DNA of 64,000 bases. Origin: Diadema setosum (taxonomy: Eukaryota > Echinodermata > Echinoidea > Diadematoida > Diadematidae). Where the stretch lies: contig NC_092694.1 in assembly GCF_964275005.1 (NCBI RefSeq), positions 29,931,359-29,995,358 on the forward strand. The letters are read 5' to 3'. A program made the position numbers and the translations under genes. The notes below the pieces were generated by a model, which saw only the letters and a list, made by a program, of their open reading frames with translations, made no database searches and was not told where the DNA came from. Of this stretch, positions 55,761 to 64,000 are shown in pieces (positions within the stretch are counted from its first letter, which is position 1; each line of letters begins with the position of its first letter).

Positions 55761-56545
55761 ATGATTATTGTAGTCCGGTTTGGGCAAATTCCTCCAAATC
55801 TTACCTTTCGCAATTACAAATACTGCAAAATAGATCACTTCGTATTGTTATGAATGTTGATTATATGCATCCTTCTGATAATCTATATGATACATTGAAA
55901 TTAGATCGGCTACATGTAAGATGGGCTAAACAACTAGCATGTACAATGCGCCGTTCATTACATGAATTATACCCTCCCTATTTAAATCAAATGTTTTGTT
56001 TTCGACAGACTGCTTATAGCACAAGGTCCGGCCCATCCGAATTGAAACTCATTCAACCGAAGACCAACTATGGTAAACGGTCCCTATCTTATCGAGGGGC
56101 CAAACTTTGGAATGAGCTTAATTATCCCTCTTCAACAATTGTATCAATTGAAGCATTCAAACGTTACGTAAATCACAGCCCCAACATACCCATTTTTGCA
56201 GGATAATGAGTCACCGCAATTAGTAGATTATTTGAGATTGTACGAGAACGATTTTTCTCACCCATCCCCACCCCAATTCCCGATTTTTGATGTTGAGTAT
56301 ATCATATTGTTTCTAATTTCTTAGTATGTAGGGGTTTTTCCCCCTTAGTTAAATTGTATAGCTCATGCCATTCTGGCTTGTTATGTAATTTTAGTTGTAT
56401 ATGATTGATTGATTTGTTGTTTGTACTGATGGCATGTTTTGTATTTTGGTTGGACCCCTGTGAAAACCAGCTTTTAGCTGACTAGGGAATCCATCCCACG
56501 AGTGGAGAATAAATAAATAAAATAAATAAATAAATAAAATAAAAT
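55761..56545 (+). mobile_element. 5'-truncated LINE fragment (LINE D) in left arm of P
   Basis: Coding part 55763-56206: NDYCSPVWANSSK, LQILQNRSLRIVMNV, then DRLHVRWAKQL, TRSGPSEL and LSYRGAKLWNEL, ending KRYVNHSP...stop. This is the C-terminal region of a CR1/L2-type LINE with no break in the 118-codon ORF from 55850. The 3' UTR has GGACCCCTGTGAAAACCAGC and ends in (AAAT)n at 56505-56545. Its site is intact in the right arm (about 57021-57040), where seven bases (AGTATGC) lost on the left remain. Confidence 0.85.
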
Positions 56546-56547
56546 GT

Positions 56548-57035
56548 GATAACCTTGCTGTCATAATACACTGACTTAATAGCAGGAATCGTAAGAGAAA
56601 ACCAAATTGTCCATAATTATTATCTGTAACAATCTGTAACTATCCGTAACTATCCGAAAATATCCTCAACTCTCCGCAAGTGTTCAGAACTATTATGTGC
56701 CAATTCGTAAGAATATCCGCAAGTGGACGCAAGTATTCGCATCTGGTCGTATCTGTCCGTATCGCCCGCATTTTTTGCCCGCATGTTTTGTACAAATTTC
56801 TGGTGACGGCAAAGGATCCGCGGGGGTCCGCGGAAAAAATGACTTTTTTGGACGTAACGCCGGACGCAGAGCATTATGTGACTGGGGCTTAATAGTTTTA
56901 AACACTTGCGGAGAGTTGCGGATATTTTCGGATAGTTACTGATAGCTACAGATTGTTATATTGTGGACAATATGGTTTTCTCTGACGATCCCTGCTAAGT
57001 CAGTGTATTATGACAGCAAGGCTATCGCATACTGG
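56548..57035. repeat. Centre of foldback P
   Basis: GCTGTCATAATACACTGACT and its complement lie at both ends. Arms converge through ATCTGTAAC/GTTAC-type repeats to CGCAAGTGTTCAGAACTA and TAGTTTTAAACACTTGCG, between which sits the second copy of element A (about 56690-56890). Confidence 0.8.
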
Positions 57036-57518
57036 ACTGTCTTGCATTGTACACTGGGGGAAACTGAAATTGAATGGCGTATAATACAAGTTGTGAAAAA
57101 ATCGTAATCCTATAATTTGCTTTACAGTAATAAAAGGTATATGAAATTTTGAACTTGAAGTTGTAATTTCATTTGTGCAACTCAAATAATATATGACTAG
57201 GCGTCATAAATGTAAAGAATACATAACATAATTATACCACAAATAAAATACAATATAGATCGATAAGTTAAACATTAGAGAAGCAGTCATAGAATAGACA
57301 AACTGTGGTTACGCTGTCATTGTGCAGCGATATTCATGACTTTTATACTGGGTTATGTTAAGGAGAGTTTTATAATAAATCAGTGCTTATCAAATTTCCA
57401 GAAAAAAAGACATTGGGACTTTCAAACACCCCTCCGACACACAAGTACAATATACATATATACATACATGTATGTGTGTGTGTGGAGCATAAAGTGGGTA
57501 AGACTACAGAGAAATATA

Positions 57519-58615
57519 GGTTTTCCCGGCCAATTTCGCACTTTGTCAGTCCATTTGATAAAAGGTTCATTCAATTTATCGAAAATCCTCGTCACTGAAC
57601 ATTCTGTCATTCAAAATTGTAAGTTGGTCGTTCAATTTAGCATTTCGATCAATGAAATTTGCACATGTGCCTTTCGAATTCGTAAAACGGGCATTCAAAA
57701 TGGGTATTTCAGTCATTCAATTTCGCGTATGGATAGTCAAATTCCAAACATGTTCATTCAAATTAACGTCATGTTATTTCTTTTTTGGAAAGGTAATAGC
57801 ATTTAAACGCGTATTTCTATGTGACATTTTTGTTTCATCCACGCACTGTTAAGCAGTAAAGGTATCATATTTTTGACCCTATATAACTCGAGTTTGTTGT
57901 TCTGTAACGCCCCCTTTCTTTCATACATGTCATTTTAGGCCTACATGTACCAATACTACAGATTAACTTCATCTTCTTACAGTTATGACAGCACAAGTTA
58001 GATACAGACGTATTTCTCAAGAAGAAAGAAAAAGAATTATAGGAACATTTGATGATCATAACCTTGACTTCCTAGAACTGGCCGACACACTCAGAATAAA
58101 GCGCTCAACGACCAGATAAGTTGTGGCCACATGATGCACTATCTTCAAACTAAAAGACTCACTAAACACATTGAAGAAAAAAAAAAAACTGTTGCCAAAA
58201 TCTCTAAAATGAGTACGAAAATATGAAATGTAATGACGCTTTCAAAACAATAACTTTGTTGAAAAAAAAAATGAAGAAAGAACCAAAGCATAAACATGCG
58301 TGTTAAATTGACTGCAAAAGATGTTAAATTGGATGCCCAAAAATGAATTTGAATGAACGAGTGCAGCCTGATCACGTGACTATATCATTCTAAATTGAAT
58401 GAAAGAATAACGAAATGGTGCTTGTTTTACGAATTTCAATTGAAAAAGTGTTAATCAGAATGAGGAGAAAGGTAATTTAAATGCTCCAAAATGAATTTGA
58501 ATGAAGAGATCATGAAATTTAACTACCGATCATGTCATCTACGCTAAATTTTGCTAAAGTGAATGCCGCAATTAGGAATTGGACTGACAAAAGTGCGAAA
58601 TTGGCCGGGGAAACC
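57519..58615. mobile_element. Foldback element E, 1.1 kb, with short-repeat arms and an HTH exon
   Basis: The ends GGTTTTCCCGGCCAATTTCG and CGAAATTGGCCGGGGAAACC are inverted. The arms (57519-57840 and about 58275-58615) are made of degenerate units with ATTCAATTT or TGAATTTGAATG about every 15 bases. The middle carries a small coding exon at 57985. The matching place in the left arm of P (about 54500-54512) is empty. The GGT start and arm design parallel the TU-like element at 15996, though the sequence is unrelated. Confidence 0.78.
57983..58119 (+). pseudogene. Helix-turn-helix coding exon, transposase-like, truncated
   Basis: After a pyrimidine tract and AG (57981-57982) comes TT-ATG and 44 codons ending in TAA at 58117. 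The product contains RRISQEERKRII, a short loop and LELADTLRIKRSTTR. This has the two-helix shape of homeodomain-like HTH modules at the N-terminus of Tc1/IS630-type and related transposases (pattern ExRxRII...F.ELA..L.I.RSTAR). Codons just after the stop read VVA, the expected end of the helix, so the stop looks like a mutation. No DDE region is present. It could come from the transposase of an autonomous relative; the family is inference. Confidence 0.5.
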
Positions 58616-59600
58616 TATATTAGATTCGTTCTCATTTTATATAGTTATCGTTGTCCCACACCTTCCCCGGCCAGAAAAGTGAATAAAATGCTGTCACCCC
58701 ATCCCCTACCCAAAATATTGCCTTTTTCGAAAAAAAAAAAATACATATTCAAAGAGTGCAAGAAAAAAAGTTCAGCACAAGGGACAACCGATGTCATGAG
58801 TAGGCCTATGGGTGCCACCTCAAATGATCATTTCATAATTTGACCATGCGGTTCTGCCTCTCCACCGCTCCGACTGTGTTGTAGCATTCCTTCAGGTAAA
58901 TGCGCTGCAGCTTGGCAACATGAGTTGTGTGGCTTCCCACGAGTCTCTGTGTTCCCACGCGAGTGGAAAACGGAAAACGTCGAAGGACGTAATCGTCCGC
59001 AGCATCCGTAACTGTCCGCAAATATCCGTAAGCCGTCGAAAGTGTTGTGATACGTTAACTTGCGGTTATTTTCGAATACTTACGGTGGACGTAAACGAAC
59101 GCAAACGGACGGGAGGTAAAACTTTTTGCGGATGGTCTGCGTCCAAGCTACGGGTAGTTACGTTCAGTTACGGATAGTTACGGATAGTTACGTCTGGTTA
59201 CGGTTACTTGCGTAAGTTTGCATCCGTGGAGTCCCTCTGCGAAATTTTGAACATTTCAAAATTTCGCAGGCTTGCCGCCGTCACTTTGCGTTTCTTTACG
59301 GATGAGTTACGGACAGTTACGTCTACATACGTCCCTGCGGATGCCCGCGTCCACGCTGCGTCACCCTGCGTCCACTCATTCGTATCTATCCGCGACGGAC
59401 GTAACCCATCGTAAAGCACTGTGTGACTGGGGCATTATACGCATGCATACGGATTACGGTGCATTTTCATTTATTTTTATGAAAGTAAAGGACTAATTGG
59501 AACGAAATTTTGCACAGGTGTTACTGCAATCATACCCAAACTCCATGCTAACTATGAGACCAATTGCTCCAGGTTTACAAATGTGGGCTAATACCTTTAA

Positions 59601-60099
59601 AGGGTCAGACATTGATGTTTAATGTGATTGACAGATAGCAACTACCAAGCAGGAATTAAGCTGTGGATAGGCAGTGAAAGGCTATCATACAAATTTATAC
59701 TGATGTAGTGATCCTTTACTACAACAAGTCCAATATCTATTTCTAATCTCTGACAACATTCCCATGTCAACTGAAAGTAAGAAAGCCACTGTATGCAAAA
59801 TAATGAATAGCAACATCTTATTGAGTGAAGATATACGCATATATTCATATATGTCAAAGTCACAAGTCAAGCTATGATAAAGCAATAAACAATGTCCTTT
59901 AAAATGGTATATTCAATGGATATCTACTATCAAACTAAAGTCGTGACATCATATTGTTAGAATATACTGGGAATTCGTTTTTGTTTTTGTTTTTAGCAAG
60001 TTAACACAAAATAAATGTACACACCATTCACAACATTTGATTCGCACAAACTGCTGAAATTCGAGGATTAAGTCTTTGCCTGTCAAAATGTCATATATC
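59601..60099. other. Unassigned stretch
   Basis: Only a GTTTTTGTTTTT run near 59978-59996 was noted. Confidence 0.4.
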
Positions 60100-60104
60100 C
60101 GTCA

Positions 60105-60425
60105 ATAAACAACGGTCTCTGCATTGGAGGATCAGCGGTAAGCACATTGGGATCATCATCTTTAGGTCCGCGGTTCGAGCCTGTTGGCAGGAACGGTAGT
60201 GCCCTCACGCAAGGCATTTTCCTCAGCTAGCTTCTTTGTCGTTCGACGCGGTCGGTCTTATGCTTTCTTGCTGATAATTATGTACTTGCTTGCTTATACT
60301 TTAGAGTGCTATTATAATTATAGGTATGATAAAAAACTCATAAACCAGTTCACACATCTTATTGTTGGCCAGACGATGGATGGATAAAACAGTATTTTGA
60401 AAACAACAACAACAACAACAACAAC
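60105..60425 (+). mobile_element. tRNA-derived SINE with (AAC)n tail
   Basis: GGATCAGCGGTAAGCAC resembles an A box and GCGGTTCGAGCCTG a B box, 35 bases apart. A body of about 220 bases with ACGATGGATGGATAAAACAG leads to about nine AAC units (60400-60425). The tail type matches the SINE at 34531-34893, but the bodies differ. Confidence 0.75.
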
Positions 60426-60856
60426 ATGGTGATCGATTATGTTTGTTTGTTTTTTAGACAGCATGCTTATGTCTCATAGGAAAGACGCGGGTTACAAAGT
60501 GCTTTGAATCACACGCCATCTATGTCCTGTATATTTGATACACTTTGTAGATTAACGTCTCGTTTATTTTTTGGTTATAGAATATTACTCTTCATCAGTG
60601 GAAACAAATTGTACAAAACAAATACACTGTATACAATATCTTTACGTCAATTTCATAATCCCCTTACACTCTGATGAATCATTTCACAAAACACGAGTTT
60701 ATAAACAGTTGATCGATTGACAAACACACCAATGTACGAAGTGAATGAAACAATTGAAAAAAAAGTGTTACATGTACATGTCCTTTTTCACACCAGACAC
60801 CACTTAATCTCAGTGGCGTACATTGTCTCAGCTTTGTACTTCGTGAACCGTACCAT
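60426..60856. other. Unassigned stretch
   Basis: Nothing recognised. Confidence 0.4.
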
Positions 60857-61265
60857 TGACCTTTGACCGCTAAAATCTCGTGCACCAAAATCTAATCAGT
60901 AAACTGTCTTGCCCCTTTTTTTTCGTGTATGTACAAGAACTTGTTGAAATAGTAATAAATAATTTTGTCCTGAGTTGTGGCATGAATGATATAGACTTGA
61001 CAGTTTGACCTCTGACACTTTGACCTTTGCCCTTTATCCTGACCAACTCACATCATGTCCTGTCTCAACCATCTCCCATGCAGGGTGGAAATCTATGAGT
61101 TTATGTCTATGACCTTTGACCTTTACAAACATCCGAATTCTCATTACTAAATAACGTTAAATTGGCCCATCTCTAGGGTAAAACGGAATTTAATTTTTTT
61201 TTTTTTAAATATTGCATGAGGAGAAGAGGGAAAACCCTGCCTGTGACCTGTGACCCCGACCTCTG
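60857..61265 (-). promoter_or_regulatory. Cluster of AGGTCA half-sites, including DR1 motifs
   Basis: On the minus strand, AGGTCAAAGGTCA (61110-61122) is a perfect DR1, the consensus for HNF4/RXR-type nuclear receptors. CGGTCAAAGGTCA (60857-60869) is one base off. Further TGACCT half-sites lie at about 61005-61045 and 61235-61265. Such TGACC strings also arise in simple repeats, so function is uncertain. Confidence 0.35.
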
Positions 61266-61410
61266 TTTATTCTGCCCTTTATTTTAATAAGCGAATAGTC
61301 CTGTGATTTGTAACTTCCCCTATTCGAGTAAAGCTTAATGAGACCAGAAAGACAGACGGACATACACACAAGTGGACGGATGTACGGATCACCCGTATAC
61401 ATGTGTATTA

Positions 61411-61570
61411 CAGGGGCGGATCCAGGAATTCCGTAAAGGGAGGGGGGTAAACAATATTTCTGGTGCTACTTCCGGGTTTCATCTCATTTTTTTTCTTTTT
61501 ATTTCTTTTGCTTTAACAATAAATAAAGGGGGGCGCGCACCCGGTGCGGCCCCCTCTGGATCCGCCACTG
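61411..61570. mobile_element. hAT-like MITE, compact copy
   Basis: The ends CAGGGGCGGATCCAG and CTGGATCCGCCACTG are inverted. TATTA flanks both sides (61406-61410 and 61571-61575). The body (GAATTCCGTAAAGGGAGGGG, GCGCGCACCCGGTGCGGCC) matches 4894-5067. Confidence 0.8.
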
Positions 61571-62600
61571 TATTAAGCTCTGTGACTGCAGTATAGGCTT
61601 TGTCAAGTGGTAAATTAAGGTACAAGACTTAGTGTACATTTTGTTCTCAAACGTGTTTGTAATGGAACCGTACTGGTGAGGAAATTTGGAAACCATTTCT
61701 TCGTTTCTGAAGTGATTACTGTATGCCGAACTGGGCAGGGACTAAATCTCGTGACAGGGCACATCATTGTGATACACGATTGTACATACTATCGATCCAT
61801 ATGAAAGTGTTTAAAAACAGCAGTAGGGTCCTGTGTTGCGTATCGCAAAGCAGCGAAGCTTTGTTTATAGAATTAGAAAGGGGAGAGGATGATGAGTACA
61901 TGTTGAAAGGCAGCAAGAGATCAATGTTGAAGACAAAAACTTGACTTCCAGACTCGGGTTGAGCTCATCACTGGCCAAGAACTCGTTGCAGCTTTAAATG
62001 ATGTTTAATAGGCGAGAAAAGTTATCTTCCCGACGTCGCGTTGCCAGCACAGCATTTCAACGTTATGTGCTTCCAGCCAAGTTGCTCGTTACTCGCATGC
62101 AAATTCCATCACCACATCATTGTTACATTGACATGACGTCATAATAGAAGCAGTGTTTAATGTTTCTGCGACGTCGCAGCTTTCAGTTTAAAAGAGCATA
62201 ATTAATTCACAGTTGCGCGGGTCGAGCGTAGTGGCTGACGCGTTCGCGACGCAACGATGGCGAACTGTTTCCCTGGGCACTTCAGCTACTTCATGACTTC
62301 CGTGACAATGAACACATGCATAGATATTCGCATTTATCATTCCGCAAATTAATGTACTTTGACCAGTCACCTCTGGTGTACAACAAGCTGAGAGTAAAGT
62401 CGGACTGACCACGGTACTCTCAGCTTTGCAGTCCGTCCCGATATCAAAATGATTGTCTGCATAAGATACGCTGACTGTGCTCCTCTCTCTACTCTCCGCG
62501 AAAATGCGTAGTTGTTGCCTGCAAAGACGTTCCTGCGGTGCTTGTGCGTCGGTCATAATGCGTACCTATATTTTTTCATCTTACAGCCTTTTATCGTCCG
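61571..62600. other. Unassigned stretch downstream of the TINAG-like gene
   Basis: A minus-strand frame at 62188-62556 (122 codons) shows no domain. CpG is somewhat raised at 62150-62270. Confidence 0.4.
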
Positions 62601-62850
62601 TTCAGCAAAGTTCAGTCGCGGCGAGAGGAATCATGGGTAGTGAGGTCACACAAGTATCAGCCAATCAGAGATCTCTTGCAGTTTTCTTTTCAACTGAACC
62701 ACTTGTCCGTTCAGCCATGGACCTACAACAAAGTAGGGCCATGGTTCAGCAAAGTTCAGTTGGGGCGAGAGGAATCATGGGTAGTAATGTCACAACAGTA
62801 TCAGCCAATCAGAGATCTCTTGCAGTTTTTTTTTTCAACTCGTCACCTCT
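62601..62850. repeat. 144-bp tandem duplication
   Basis: TTCAGCAAAGTTCAGT...GGCGAGAGGAATCATGGGTAG...TATCAGCCAATCAGAGATCTC occurs at 62601 and 62745, over 90% alike over about 105 bases. It holds two CCAAT-box-like CCAATCAG motifs. It lies about 75 bases past the stop of the TINAG-like gene. Confidence 0.88.
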
Positions 62851-62925
62851 ATAGATACATTTAGTTCCCAAAGTATCTCATATCGTCTTTAAAACAAGGT
62901 CTGCAGGATTTAAACGTATGGACGT

Positions 62926-63084
62926 TTAGATGACGTTATTCGACTTCATTGGACTCATCATGTCGCTGTCGATCTTCGCCCAGACGCCGATGACAAGGCT
63001 CTCGATGCCGCACTCGTTCTCGCCTCGGATGACGCGGAAGAGACCATTCTCACCCCATTCCTTGCCCCATGAGTTCGCGCAGAG
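62926..63084 (-). CDS. Last coding exon, TINAG/TINAG-like (papain-fold) protein
   Basis: After the acceptor TCCTCCTTTTTCCAG the exon encodes 52 residues in phase 0: [21 protein letters not shown], then NECGIES and a GVWAKIDSD end, stopping with TAA at 62926-62928. NSWG carries the Asn of the papain-family triad; the ECxIES...GVW ending is the signature of TINAG and TINAG-like proteins (and is close to cathepsin B). In vertebrates these are secreted extracellular-matrix proteins whose papain domain is inactive because the Cys is Ser; that residue would be in an upstream exon outside the window. The joined reading with the previous exon, KYW/LCANSWG, is seamless. A 144-bp tandem duplication follows. 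Confidence 0.9.
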   Translation of the reverse strand, partial: LCANSWGKEWGENGLFRVIRGENECGIESLVIGVWAKIDSDMMSPMKSNNVI

Positions 63085-63710
63085 CTGGAAAAAGGAGGAG
63101 GGAATTTGGACATTATGTATTCACAACGAGACATAATGATACAAGATAGATTCCTTATCGATGGTGGCGATAATGTGGACATTTGTAGGACACCCTAATA
63201 ACCATGGTATCAATGATAAGAAATTATGATGACGACATGATGATGATACTAATAGCAATGATTACAATGATAAAGACAAAGGTGATAGAAGACAATTGTA
63301 CATGACTGTGTATCATCAAATCCCTTATAACGTTACATAATCTTCCCAATGATGTAGGCGCTTAAGTAATGGCCAATCAGCTGTAAGAAACTTGTTTACG
63401 TGCAACCATTGTTTTCAGTCTACTTAGATATTTTTCTTCGCAGATTATGTTGTCTGTATTCGTAAGCATTCGTGTCCCACTCCCCCTGATGACACCCCCC
63501 TCCCCTCCCCCGTCCCCTTTCTCATTCCACCCGGATTGATGCAGGCTTGAATACAAGCTCCCGATTGGCTATTATATATCGCAGTAGCTCCTTACGTTTG
63601 TTTGTTGCAGTTGTGTGTGTGTGTGTGTGTGGTTTTTTTTTACCCCGAGTGAGAAAGTAAACTATAGTCTAGTCGAGTGCACTGTAAGAGGAATTTAGTA
63701 TAGACCATAC
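63085..63710 (-). other. Intron of the TINAG-like gene
   Basis: Donor GTATGG at 63710 and acceptor CAG at 63085, 626 bases, phase 0. It contains a C-rich run (63489-63515) and a (TG)n run (63612-63631). Confidence 0.85.
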
Positions 63711-63928
63711 CCAGTATTTCAGCGGTCTGTTCGCGTATGATCTGTCGACGCCCCATCCCAGAATCCTGACCGAGTGCCAGCCACCTTCCTCGTCCTCAAA
63801 CACACCGTCCCCTTGGACGGCCGACTGGTCCGTGCTAAACTTGACGTCCGTCGGAGTCGCTTTCATCGCAATGTGTCTGTAAACGCCGCCTCGGTACATG
63901 AAGAAATCGCTCTTGACATTGAAAACGG
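63711..63928 (-). CDS. Penultimate exon, TINAG/TINAG-like protein
   Basis: The exon starts after CTCTTTCCACCAG at 63928 in phase 1 (two bases completing an Ala codon) and encodes about 72 residues: VFNVKSDFFMYRGGVYRH, an acidic insert (VQGDGVFEDEEGG), then WHSVRILGWGVD with the family's active-site His, and LKYW at the donor. The DFFMYxxGVY and HSVRIxGWG motifs are diagnostic of cathepsin B/TINAG-type papain folds, and the length of the loop before WHSV fits TINAG-like proteins. The gene continues beyond the right end of the window with the N-terminal somatomedin-B/EGF-like region and the Cys/Ser position. No mutation is visible, so it looks functional. Confidence 0.9.
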
Positions 63929-64000
63929 CTGGTGGAAAGAGTCCATGCACAGAGAAGGTGAATGGTCAAATATGGCGAGAATCATCATGCGGACATTTCA

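Larger units (their letters stand above)
53701..59434. mobile_element. Foldback element P with ~1.5-kb inverted arms
   Basis: The ends are TGCCCCAGTCACACAGTGCT and its complement, flanked by TTA on both sides (53698-53700 and 59435-59437). The outer arms are rich in short repeats such as CCGTAACT and GGACGCA. The left arm (53701-56690) carries MITE M5 and a LINE fragment; the right arm (56890-59434) carries foldback E. Without these inserts both arms are about 1.5 kb (about 1566 and 1451), and the centre is a copy of element A. A 3-bp TTA duplication fits PIF/Harbinger-type elements, but no transposase was seen. Confidence 0.82.
53238..59596. mobile_element. Element S: TTAA-flanked outer unit with ~25-bp inverted ends
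   Basis: Left end AGGTACTAGCCCACATTTGC, right end (inverted) AGGTATTAGCCCACATTTGT, with TTAA at 53234-53237 and 59597-59600. Similarity between the ends stops after about 27 bp. Nearly all of its interior is foldback P. It could also be two unrelated MITE ends; the matched TTAA favours one element. Confidence 0.6.

Noticed and set aside
53701-59434. Polinton/Maverick element suggested by long inverted repeats
   Set aside because: No polymerase B, integrase, ATPase or protease frames, and about 3.2 kb without inserts is far too small.

Overview
This window reads as a gene-poor, AT-rich, heavily transposon-nested piece of an animal genome, most likely an echinoderm and probably a sea urchin. 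The reasons are: spliced exons with AG/GT borders, an AATAAA signal, several APE-type non-LTR retrotransposons (LINEs), one of which carries a 2A-like motif plus a PHD finger, and a foldback element with 15-bp-repeat arms and an 8-bp target duplication that resembles the TU elements described from Strongylocentrotus. The species call is inference; other deuterostome invertebrates are possible.

Host coding content is small. At 1-189 (+) lies a candidate first exon with a CxxC...HxxxC zinc-binding pattern. At 3024-4638 (-) is a terminal exon with the C-terminal half (zinc-finger cysteines and His box) of a USP-type deubiquitinase fold. At 62926-63928 (-) are the last two exons of a papain-fold gene of the TINAG/TINAG-like family. 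I found no convincing RNA gene, only tRNA-derived SINEs.

Layout. 0.2-3 kb: two tandem arrays (183 bp and 52-55 bp units) and dinucleotide repeats. 4.9-6.5 kb: MITEs and a G-rich short-repeat array. 8.2-12.6 kb: a LINE (-) with an uninterrupted 989-residue endonuclease/reverse transcriptase ORF. 15-18.6 kb: an old LINE split just before its catalytic motif by a complete TU-like foldback (15996-18589). 19.8-23.7 kb: a CpG-rich inverted-repeat pair around an L1/Tx1-type relic, then another LINE relic. 27.4-33.7 kb: a decayed second copy of the 8-12 kb LINE, bracketed by ~403 bp direct repeats. 34-36.5 kb: a SINE and degenerate ~15-bp arrays. 36.5-47.2 kb: an inverted-repeat element (R) whose left arm was interrupted at a TTAA site by a 5-kb element Q (holding a 2A/PHD LINE that itself holds a MITE) and by a 190-bp MITE, and whose centre holds a MITE split by LINE A, itself split by LINE B. 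47.2-53.2 kb: more MITEs. 53.2-59.6 kb: a TTAA-flanked element S containing a foldback P with ~1.5 kb arms, which carries a MITE, a LINE fragment and a second foldback E with a helix-turn-helix coding exon. 60-62.9 kb: a SINE, a MITE and a 144-bp tandem duplication before the TINAG-like gene.

The most informative property is that large palindromes keep two copies of the same sequence, so an insertion in one arm can be compared with its empty site in the other arm. This dates insertions relative to each other and gives target sites without any database. The best candidates for something little described are the foldback carrying a transposase-like HTH exon, the recurrence of unrelated ~15-bp arrays with the same architecture, and the LINE copy with ~400-bp flanking duplications.
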